Assembly (NCBI GenBank): GCA_032209605.1
Contig: JASFXZ010000020.1
Span: 1,619,501 to 1,683,500 of the forward strand
DNA: 64,000 nucleotides
Direction: 5' to 3'
Source: Mactromeris polynyma
Lineage: Eukaryota > Mollusca > Bivalvia > Venerida > Mactridae
Under the pieces are notes generated by a model. It had not been told where the DNA came from and made no database searches. It saw nothing but the letters and a program-made list of their open reading frames with translations. The stretch's first letter is position 1. The number at the start of each line of letters is the position of its first letter. The position numbers were made by a program, and so were the translations under genes. Below are positions 40,801-52,800 of the stretch, piece after piece.

Positions 40801-43800
40801 ACAGTTGTTACATTGACGCAGATTGGTTAACCTTTAGATAATGGGTACGTAACATTACCGAAATCCACCGAATTTCGGTGAATTTACCAAAAGGCATTTT
40901 GGATTTGGAGTGACCATCAATCGTTACACCTCGGCATTTTTTTTGCACAACAAATCTTAACTTTTAAATTGCGCCGACCATCTTGTTTTAAGATATTTCT
41001 TGTTCTTGATTCTATATCTACCCAAGCAGTATCCGCCTTTTGTCATGATGTCGGTTGAGAACGGTACAGTTACATACGAGGGTCTTTGTATTGATCTATT
41101 GGTGGAGCTCTCACGTATTCTCAATTTTACGTAAGTCTTTTACACACAGTTGTTTTTATATAGTTTCGTTGAAGGATGTTTGAACTATGATAGTTGTGTA
41201 ATCACAAAAGTATTATTCAAAAACGTTCGGGTAATTCCGACACTTTAAGGACAAATCGGCATCGGTTTAGGCCTACCTACCTCTTGTGCTGCATCTAAAC
41301 CCCGATACTCTATCGGAATTCTACAAATTATTAAACGATTTTGAAACATAATGACAACTTTTATAAATCACTCAAGCCCTATTTCTGATACCTGAGTCAT
41401 CAACCAGTATTCGCACCCAACTCGGGCCTTGTGAAGATTGCGGTTCAACCTCAAATTAAGAAAGATTTGAACCAGCGGATTGGGCGTCAGAAGCTTTATC
41501 ACCAAGATCACTATGCTACCTTAAAACTTCTTTAATCCGACTACAGTCGGACCTAGTTTATTCGACAACCTTTTATCCGAATACTTGGTATAATTCGAAA
41601 TAAATATCAGGTCCCGTAGTATCGTCTTATACATTGTATTTGTCGAATATGAATGGGCTATTCGAAACAATGTATTATTCGAAATAAAATTTCCTACCAG
41701 ATGAATTCGAATGAACGAGGTCCGACTGTAAATATTTTTATTTATCATGTTTCAGATACAAACTTACACAACCTGAGGATGGTTTGTGGGGTTCTTTCGT
41801 CAGCAAGGATACTTTAAAGTTCAACGGACTTGTGGGACAAGCACAACGTCAGGTAACCATTGAGTTGTCATTGATACTTTACAGCGGCATTACTTTTTAA
41901 GCAATTAATGTACAAACCGTTTGTTACATATTTGATAACATCCTTGACATCGGAAATACATTGTTTCATTTCGCTGAATATGACATATATTGCGAGGAAT
42001 GATACTTTGAACTACTCTATGTGAAGAAACATTGCTGTCGCTGGAAGATCAGGCGTAAACTTTTAATGCGACGCTATCTGACGTGAAACAATAATAAAAC
42101 AAATTCCTTGATGTAAGTTTAATTATAGCTAATTTCAATCCCTGTTCAAAATCAAAAAATTAAGTTACTCTCTCCTAGAGCTTACTTGTCAACTTTCTAA
42201 CATAAAACGATCTCGGGAAATCCTACTTTCGTTTTGATTTCTATTCAGAAACACGTCACTATCAAACACTAATACGAGCGCCGCTGTACGATTTCCAACC
42301 ATTTCTTTAAGTGACGTCATTTCCAGAAAACGTCACATGTGAAGACACAATGTACTGACAGTAAGCAATATTTGCCCCAAACCAAGTGATCATATGGAGT
42401 AAATAATGTTTCCTGAAAATAGTGACATCACATGTTGCGTTTTCTTGAAATGATGACGTCACTTTCAGAAGAGGTTGAAAATCCCACAGCAGCAACTATT
42501 TCTGTGAGAATTGAGTTATTAATGGGAGATTAAATGTAATTGGATGGTTTGAAATTACCATATAAACATCTAAGAAGAGTAAAAATGTCGTGCAACTTTA
42601 ATCATTAAATACCAAGAACTAAACAAACGTGCATGCTGTTCTCAAATCAAATGTTGGCTAATTATAAATATATGTTTTTATAAATATAAATAAATATAAT
42701 ATAAATATATATTTTTCATAAATCAAACATCATAATTATGCATGTAGACGTGTGTTTAAATAGTTATTTTTAAACAAAATTAACCCCACTTTATTCTACT
42801 TCGTACATTTTTATGAAGGAGGTTGATATAATAGCCGCACCATTGTCGGACCATCCCGAGAGACGGCAAGTGATGGACTTTAGTATATCCTTCTATTACG
42901 AGTATGTATCAGTCATTTTCAAGAAACCCAATCCGAACGCAAGAAAATGGCGAAAGTTGTTGGATCCTCTGAAATGGAAGGTTCTCGTTTCAATTGGTGC
43001 GTGTTTACATGTTGTATTATATAAAATGTTTGTTAGTGTAGTATTGCTTGGCTCTCGTCGTGTTTACATGTTGTATTATATAAAATGTTTGTTGGTGTAG
43101 TATTGCTTGGCTCTCGTCGTGTTTACATGTTGTATTATATAAAATGTTTGTTGGTGTAGTATTGCTTGGCTCTCGTCTTGGTGCGTGTTTACATGTTGTA
43201 TTATATAAAATGTTTGTTGGTGTAGTATTGCTTGGCTCTCGTCGTGTTTACATGTTGTATTATATAAAATGTTTGTTGGTGTAGTATTGCTTGGCTCTCG
43301 TCGTGTTTACATGTTGTATTATATAAAATGTTTGTTGGTGTAGTATTGCTTGGCTCTCGTCGTGTTTACATGTTGTATTATATAAAATGTTTGTTGGTGT
43401 AGTATTGCTTGGCTCTCGTCGTGTTTACATGTTGTATTATATAAAATGTTTGTTGGTGTAGTATTGCTTGGCTCTCGTCGTGTTTACATGTTGTATTATA
43501 TAAAATGTTTGTTGGTGTAGTATTGCTTGGCTCTCGTCTTGGTGCGTGTTTACATGTTGTATTATATAAAATATTTGTTGGTGTAGTATTGCTTGGCTCT
43601 CGTCGTGTTTACATGTTGTATTATATAAAATGTTTGTTGGTGTAGTATTGCTTGGCTCTCGTCGTGTTTACATGTTGTATTATATAAAATGTTTGTTAGT
43701 GTAGTATTGCTTGGCTCTCGTCTTGGTGCGTGTTTACATGTTGTATTATATAAAATGTTTGTTGGTGTAGTATTGCTTGGCTCTCGTCGTGTTTACATGT

Positions 43801-46800
43801 TGTATTATATAAAATGTTTGTTGGTGTAGTATTGCTTGGCTCTCGTCGTGTTTACATGTTGTATTATATAAAATGTTTGTTGGTGTAGTATTGCTTGGCT
43901 CTCGTCGTGTTTACATGTTGTATTATATAAAATGTTTGTTGGTGTAGTATTGCTTGGCTCTCGTCGTGTTTACATGTTGTATTATATAAAATGTTTGTTG
44001 GTGTAGTATTGCTTGGCTCTCGTCGTGTTTACATGTTGTATTATATAAAATGTTTGTTAGTGTCGTATTGCTTGGCTCTCGTCGTGTTTACATGTTGTAT
44101 TATATAAAATGTTTGTTGGTGTAGTATTGCTTGGCTCTCGTCGTGTTTACATGTTGTATTATATAAAATGTTTGTTAGTGTAGTATTGCTTGGCTCTCGT
44201 CTTGGTGCGTGTTTACATGTTGTATTATATAAAATGTTTGTTAGTGTAGTATTGCTTGGCTCTCGTCGTGTTTACATGTTGTATTATATAAAATGTTTGT
44301 TGGTGTAGTATTGCTTGGCTCTCGTCGTGTTTACATGTTGTATTATATAAAATGTTTGTTAGTGTAGTATTGCTTGGTTCTCGTCGTGTTTGCATGTTGT
44401 ATTATATAAAATGTTTGTTGGTGTAGTAGTGCTTGGCTCTCGTCGTGTTTACATGTTGTATTATATAAAATGTTTGTTAGTGTAGTATTGCTTGGCTCTC
44501 GTCGTGTTTACATGTTGTATTATATAAAATGTTTGTTGGTGTAGTATTGCTTGGCTCTCGTCGTGTTTACATGTTGTATTATATAAAATGTTTGTTAGTG
44601 TAGTATTGCTTGGCTCTCGTCGTGTTTACATGTTGTATTATATAAAATGTTTGTTAGTGTAGTATTGCTTGGCTCTCGTCGTGTTTACATGTTGTATTAT
44701 ATAAAATGTTTGTTAGTGTAGTATTGCTTGGCTCACGTCGTGTTTACATGTTGTATTATATAAAATGTTTGTTAGTGTAGTATTGCTTGGCTCTCGTCTT
44801 GGTGCGTGTTTACATGTTGTATTATATAAAATGTTTGTTAGTGTAGTATTGCTTGGCTCTCGTCGTGTTTACATGTTGTATTATATAAAATGTTTGTTAG
44901 TGTAGTATTGCTTGGCTCTCGTCGTGTTTACATGTTGTATTATATAAAATGTTTGTTGGTGTAGTATTGCTTGGCTCTCGTCGTGTTTACATGTTGTATT
45001 ATATAAAATGTTTGTTGGTGTAGTATTGCTTGGCTCTCGTCTTGGTGCGTGTTTACATGTTGTATTATATAAAATGTTTGTTAGTGTAGTATTGCTTGGC
45101 TCACGTCGTGTTTACATGTTGTATTATATAAAATGTTTGTTAGTGTAGTATTGCTTGGCTCTCGTCGTGTTTACATGTTGTATTATATAAAATGTTTGTT
45201 AGTGTAGTATTGCTTGGCTCTCGTCGTGTTTACATGTTGTATTATATAAAATGTTTGTTAGTGTAGTATTGCTTGGCTCACGTCGTGTTTACATGTTGTA
45301 TTATATAAAATGTTTGTTGGTGTAGTAGTGCTTGGCTCTCGTCTTGGTGCGTGTTTACATGTTGTATTATATAAAATGTTTGTTGGTGTAGTATTGCTTG
45401 GCTCTCGTCTTGGTGCGTGTTTACATGTTGTATTATATAAAATGTTTGTTAGTGTAGTATTGCTTGGCTCTCGTCTTGGTGCGTGTTTACATGTTGTATT
45501 ATATAAAATGTTTGTTGGTGTAGTATTGCTTGGCTCTCGTCGTGTTTACATGTTGTATTATATAAAATGTTTGTTAGTGTAGTATTGCTTGGCTCTCGTC
45601 GTGTTTACATGTTGTATTATATAAAATGTTTGTTGGTGTAGTATTGCTTGGCTCTCGTCGTGTTTACATGTTGTATTATATAAAATGTTTGTTGGTGTAG
45701 TATTGCTTGGCTCTCGTCTTGGTGCGTGTTTACATGTTGTATTATATAAAATGTTTGTTAGTGTAGTATTGCTTGGCTCTCGTCGTGTTTACATGTTGTA
45801 TTATATAAAATGTTTGTTAGTGTAGTATTGCTTGGCTCTCGTCTTGGTGCGTGTTTACATGTTGTATTATATAAAATGTTTGTTGGTGTAGTATTGCTTG
45901 GCTCTCGTCTTGGTGCGTGTTTACATGTTGTATTATATAAAATGTTTGTTAGTGTAGTATTGCTTGGCTCTCGTCTTGGTGCGTGTTTACATGTTGTATT
46001 ATATAAAATGTTTGTTAGTGTAGTATTGCTTGGCTCTCGTCTTGGTGCGTGTTTACATGTTGTATTATATAAAATGTTTGTTGGTGTAGTATTGCTTGGC
46101 TCTCGTCTTGGTGCGTGTTTACATGTTGTATTATATAAAATGTTTGTTAGTGTAGTATTGCTTGGCTCTCGTCGTGTTTACATGTTGTATTATATAAAAT
46201 GTTTGTTAGTGTCGTATTGCTTGGCTCTCGTCGTGTTTACATGTTGTATTATATAAAATGTTTGTTGGTGTAGTATTGCTTGGCTCTCGTCGTGTTTACA
46301 TGTTGTATTATATAAAATGTTTGTTAGTGTAGTATTGCTTGGCTCTCGTCGTGTTTACATGTTGTATTATATAAAATGTTTGTTGGTGTAGTATTGCTTG
46401 GCTCTCGTCGTGTTTACATGTTGTATTATATAAAATGTTTGTTAGTGTCGTATTGCTTGGCTCTCGTCGTGTTTACATGTTGTATTATATAAAATGTGTG
46501 TTGGTGTAGTATTGCTTGGCTCTCGTCGTGTTTACATGTTGTATTATATAAAATGTTTGTTGGTGTAGTATTGCTTGGCTCTCGTCTTGGTGCGTGTTTA
46601 CATGTTGTATTATATAAAATGTTTGTTAGTGTAGTATTGCTTGGCTCTCGTCGTGTTTACATGTTGTATTATATAAAATGTTTGTTAGTGTAGTATTGCT
46701 TGGCTCTCGTCTTGGTGCGTGTTTACATGTTGTATTATATAAAATGTTTGTTGGTGTAGTATTGCTTGGCTCTCGTCTTGGTGCGTGTTTACATGTTGTA

Positions 46801-49800
46801 TTATATAAAATGTTTGTTAGTGTAGTATTGCTTGGCTCTCGTCGTGTTTACATGTTGTATTATATAAAATGTTTGTTAGTGTCGTATTGCTTGGCTCTCG
46901 TCGTGTTTACATGTTGTATTATATAAAATGTTTGTTGGTGTAGTATTGCTTGGCTCTCGTCGTGTTTACATGTTGTATTATATAAAATGTTTGTTGGTGT
47001 AGTATTGCTTGGCTCTCGTCGTGTTTACATGTTGTATTATATAAAATGTTTGTTAGTGTAGTATTGCTTGGCTCTCGTCGTGTTTACATGTTGTATTATA
47101 TAAAATGTTTGTTAGTGTCGTATTGCTTGGCTCTCGTCGTGTTTACATGTTGTATTATATAAAATGTTTGTTGGTGTAGTATTGCTTGGCTCTCGTCTTG
47201 GTGCGTGTTTACATGTTGTATTATATAAAATGTTTGTTAGTGTAGTATTGCTTGGCTCTCGTCGTGTTTACATGTTGTATTATATAAAATGTTTGTTGGT
47301 GTAGTATTGCTTGGCTCTCGTCGTGTTTACATGTTGTATTATATAAAATGTTTGTTAGTGTAGTATTGCTTGGCTCTCGTCTTGGTGCGTGTTTACATGT
47401 TGTATTATATAAAATGTTTGTTGGTGTAGTATTGCTTGGCTCTCGTCTTGGTGCGTGTTTACATGTTGTATTATATAAAATGTTTGTTAGTGTAGTATTG
47501 CTTGGCTCTCGTCGTGTTTACATGTTGTATTATATAAAATGTTTGTTGGTGTAGTATTGCTTGGCTCTCGTCGTGTTTACATGTTGTATTATATAAAATG
47601 TTTGTTGGTGTAGTATTGCTTGGCTCTCGTCGTGTTTACATGTTGTATTATATAAAATGTTTGTTGGTGTAGTATTGCTTGGCTCTCGTCGTGTTTACAT
47701 GTTGTATTATATAAAATGTTTGTTGGTGTAGTATTGCTTGGCTCTCGTCTTGGTGCGTGTTTACATGTTGTATTATATAAAATGTTTGTTGGTGTAGTAT
47801 TGCTTGGCTATTGTCTTGGTGCGTGTTTACATGTTGTATTATATAAAATGTTTGTTGGTGTAGTATTGCTTGGCTATTGTCTTGGTGCGTGTTTACATGT
47901 TGTATTATATAAAATGTTTGTTGGTGTAGTATTGCTTGGCTATTGTCTTGGTGCGTGTTTACATGTTGTATTATATAAAATGTTTGTTGGTGTAGTATTG
48001 CTTGGCTCTCGTCGTGTTTACATGTTGTATTATATAAAATGTTTGTTAGTGTAGTATTGCTTGGTTCTCGTCGTGTTTACATGTTGTATTATATAAAATG
48101 TTTGTTGGTGTAGTATTGCTTGGCTCTCGTCGTGTTTACATGTTGTATTATATAAAATGTTTGTTAGTGTAGTATTGCTTGGCTCTCGTCGTGTTTACAT
48201 GTTGTATTATATAAAATGTTTGTTAGTGTAGTATTGCTTGGCTCTCGTCGTGTTTACATGTTGTATTATATAAAATGTTTGTTGGTGTAGTATTGCTTGG
48301 CTCTCGTCTTGCGGTCTGTCCGAGGATAATGTAGTTTATTGTTAATTACTGTAACATTTATCTTAATTTGAACGTATTTATGCCCCTAGTTGTACCAAAG
48401 TCACTAGCTTTCAGGAGGTGGGCAGCTCTACCTAGGTGATATAGATCATCTTATCAGTCTTTATGTTTACATATATCAATTTACAGTTTCCTTTCTTATC
48501 ATAACTGACAGCATTATTTAAGAAAAACTAAAATTGTGAAAATCAAATGGCTGATGTTCATTTCAACTACGTTTTATTCTATATTTAAGAGATTTTAACG
48601 CGAGTTTAAAATAGTTTCTAGAAATCTGTTGAAAAGATGAATGGAGACTGTTGCTCTAGAGAGTTGTATTGTAACAATTCCCTTTACTGTTATAGGAATT
48701 GCGCTTATGGTCGTGACAATTTTGACGTTTATCCTAGAAAAGAATAATCCATTCTATTCGATAGATGAACACGCCAAACTTAGCGCCAGAATGGGGGGTC
48801 TCCATACTCTGCCAAACACATTCTGGTACCTGTATGGAGCGTTATTGTGTCAAGGTAAAGTATTCCGTTTATCATTGTAAACTATACACCCACATACTCT
48901 CTTTAAGAACAACCGCTGCGCTCGACAAGCAGGCACGCGTATACACGCTGCAGACAGACTCGCTTTAACAACAACCGCTGCGCTCGACAACCAGGCACGC
49001 GTATACACGCTGCAGACAGACTCGCTTTAACAACAACCGCTGCGCTCGACAACCAGGCACGCCTATACACGATGCAAACAGACTCGCTTTAACAACAACC
49101 GCTGCGCTCGACAACCAGGCACGCGTATACACGCTGCAGACAGACTCGCTTTAACAACAACCGCTGCGCTCGACAAGTAGGCACGCGTATACACGCTGCA
49201 GACAGGCTCGCTTTAACAACAACCGCTGCGCTCGACAAGCAGGCACGCGTATTCACGCTGCAGACAGACTAGCTTTAACAACAACCGCTGCGCTCGACAA
49301 GCAGGCACGACGTGTATACTGGCTGCAGACAGACTCGCTTTTACAACAACCGCTGCTCTCGACAAGCAGCACGTGTATACACGCTGCAGACAGACTCGCT
49401 TTAACAACAACCGCTGCGCTCGACAAGCAGGCACGACGTGTATACTGGCTGCAGACAGACTCGCTTTAACAACAACCGCTGCTCTCGACAAGCAGGCACG
49501 TGTATACACGCTGCAGACAGACTCGCTTTAAGAACAACCGCTGCTCTCGACAAGCAGGCACGTGTATACACGCTGCAGACAGACTCGCTTTAACAACAAC
49601 CGCTGCGCTCGACAAGCAGGCACGACGTGTATACTGGCTGCAGACAGACTCGCTTTAACAACAACCGCTGCTCTCGACAAGCAGGCACGTGTATACACGC
49701 TGCAGACAGACTCGCTTTAAGAACAACCGCTGCTCTCGACAAGCAGGCACGTGTATACACGCTGCAGACAGACTCGCTTTAAGAACAACCGCTGCGCTCG

Positions 49801-52800
49801 ACAAGCAGGCACGTGTATACACGCTGCATACAGACTCGCTTTAAGAACAACCGCTGCGCTCGACAAGCAGGCACGTGTATACACGCTGCAGACAGACTCG
49901 CTTTAAGAACAACCGCTGCTCTCGACAAGCAGGCACGTGTATACACGCTGCAGACAGACTCGCTTTAAGAACAACCGCTGCGCTCGACAAGCAGGCACGT
50001 GTATACACGCTGCATACAGACTCGCTTTAATACAACCGCTGCTCTCGACAAGCAGGCACGTGTATACTTGCTGCATCCTATGCGTATGTTGTATATGTTA
50101 TAGTGATACACAACTTATCTTACCATCCATTATTTAAATTCATCGCAATTTACAATTATATGAAATGACAAGATGGTGGTAATACACATACATGTACCAG
50201 GGGAAAAGCATGCTAATTATGAGAGCATGTAAATGATACATATCAAACAAGCACACAACAATTTTATAATTATTTGGCGGAATATATATAACAGTAAAAG
50301 TTTTGATTGTGAAATGGAAAAATTGTAAGAATCGGAAAAAATCCGTTCAAATTTTTACAAGGTAAAATGAAAAACGTATTAAAACAAAAGGACACAAATT
50401 ATAGAATTGACCGTAATCAGGCACACGCACGTCAGAAAAAGTGAAAACATAAAAGTTCCAAAAATGCTATAAAAACTGAAGGCTGAGGGGGATAAGCTTA
50501 TGGGCAAATTCGCCCGAATATATCCGTTGTTTGACACTGTAAACATGTAATAAGTATGCTAATGACAAAGAAATTGCCATATTTTTCAAGTGTTTTGCTG
50601 GTTGAAGTTTGATTTACAGAACTGAACAAAAGTGAAAATACTTGTGTCGTGTAATTTCTTCTTTCCAATTGAAAAAAAAGAGTAGGTTTGTAAGAAATAA
50701 TGTATAATTGAGCAAAGATATTCTAGAGAGATGCCATGTAGTTTACTTTTGCATTTTTGTTCTTGATATTGAAATCGGTTTAACAAAAAAATAGACATCA
50801 GATAATTTTGATCACTCATACAGGTTTTGCCGTGCAACAGTTCCAATATTGTGGTTTGTCGTGTAGCAGCTGCAATATTGTGGTTTGTCGTGCAACAGCT
50901 CCAATATTGTGGTTTGTCGTGCAACAGCTGCAATATTGTGGTTTGCCGTGCAACAGCTCCAATATTGTGGTTTTGCCGTGCAACAGCTCCAATATTGTGG
51001 TTTGTCGTGCAGCAGCTCAAATATTGTGGTTTGTCGTGCAACAGCTCCAATATTGTGGTTTGTCGTGCAACAGCTCCAATATTGTGGTTTGTCGTGCAAC
51101 AGCTCCAATATTGTGGTTTGTCGTGCAACAGCTCCAATATTGTGGTTTGTCGTGCAACAGCTCCAATATTGTGGTTTGTCGTGCAACGGTTCCAATATTG
51201 TGGTTTGTCGTGCAACAGTTCCAATATTGTGGTTTGTCGTGCAACAGCTCCAATACTGTGGTTTGTCGTGTAACAGCTGCTATATTGTGGTTTGTCGTGC
51301 AACAGCTTCAATATTGTGGTTTGTCGTGTAATAGCTGCAATATTGTGGTTTGTCGTGCAACAGTTCCAATATTGTGGTTTGTCGTGTAACAGTTCCAATA
51401 TTGTGGTTTGTCGTGCAACAGCTCAAATATTGTGGTTAGTCGTGCAACAGCTCCAACATTGTGGTTTGTCGTGTAACAGTTCCAATATTGTGGTTTGCCG
51501 TGCAACAGTTCCAATATTGTGGTTCGTCGTGCAACAGCTCCAATATTGTGGTTTGTCGTGTAACAGATACAATATTGTGGTTTGTCGTGCAACAGTTCCA
51601 ACATTGCGTTTTGTCGTGCAACAGCTCCAACATTGTGATTTGCCGTGCAACAGTTCCAATATTGTGGTTCGTCGTGCAACAGCTCCAATATTGTGGTTTG
51701 TCGTGTAACAGATACAATATTGTGGTTTGTCGTGCAACAGTTCCAACATTGCGTTTTGTCGTGCAACAGCTCCAACATTGTGATTTGTCGTGCAACAGCT
51801 CCAACATTGTGGTTTGCCGTGCAACAGTTCCAACATTGCGTTTTGTCGTGCAACAGTTCCAACATTGTGTTTTGCCGTGCAACAGCTCCAACATTGTGGT
51901 TTGTCGTGCAACAGTTCCAACATTGCGTTTTGTCGTGCAACAGTTCCAACATTGTGTTTTGCCGTGCAACAGCTCCAACATTGTGGTTTGCCGTGCAACA
52001 GCTCCAATGTTGTGGTTTGTCGTGCAACAGTTCCAATATTGTGGTTTGTCGTGCAACAGTTCCAATATTGTATTTTGCCGTGCAACAGTTCCCGTATTGT
52101 GGTTTGCCGTGCAACAGTTCCAATAGTGTGGTTTGCCGTGCAACAGTTCCAATTTTGTGGTTTGTCGTGCAATAGTTCCAATATTGTGGATTGTCGTGCA
52201 ACAGTTCCAATATTGTATTTTGCCGTGCAACAGTTCCAGTTTTGTGGTTTGTCGTGCAACAGTTCAAATATTGTGGTTTGTCGTGCAACAGTTCAAATAT
52301 TGTGGTTTGTCGTGCAACAGTTCCAATATTGTATTTTGCCGTGCAACAGTTCCGATATTGTGGTTTGTCGTGCAACAGTTCCAATATTGTATTTTGCCGT
52401 GCAACAGTTCAAATATTGTGGTTTGTCGTGCAACAGTTCCAATATTGTATTTTGCCGTGCAACAGCTCCAATATTGTGGTTTGTCGTGCAACAGTTCCAA
52501 TATTGTGGTTTGTCGTGCAACAGTTCCAATGTTGTGTTTTGTCGTGAAACAGCTCAAATATTGTGGTTTGTCATGCAACAGTTCCAATGTTGTGTTTTGT
52601 CGTGGAACAGCTCAAATATTGTGGTTTGTCGTGCAGCAGCTCAAATATTGTGGTTTGTCGTGCAACAGCTCAAATATTGTGGTTTGTCGTGCAGCAGCTC
52701 AAATATTGTGGTTTGTCGTGCTGCAGCTCAAATATTGTGGTGTGACGTGCAACAGTTCCAATATTGTGGTTTGTCGTGCAGCAGTTCATATATTGTGGTT

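Noticed and set aside
42813..43100. 95-codon stand-alone open frame
   Set aside because: Its first part is receptor exon 12 and the rest is read-through into the array. The donor at 42997 and exact phase match with exon 13 show it is an exon.
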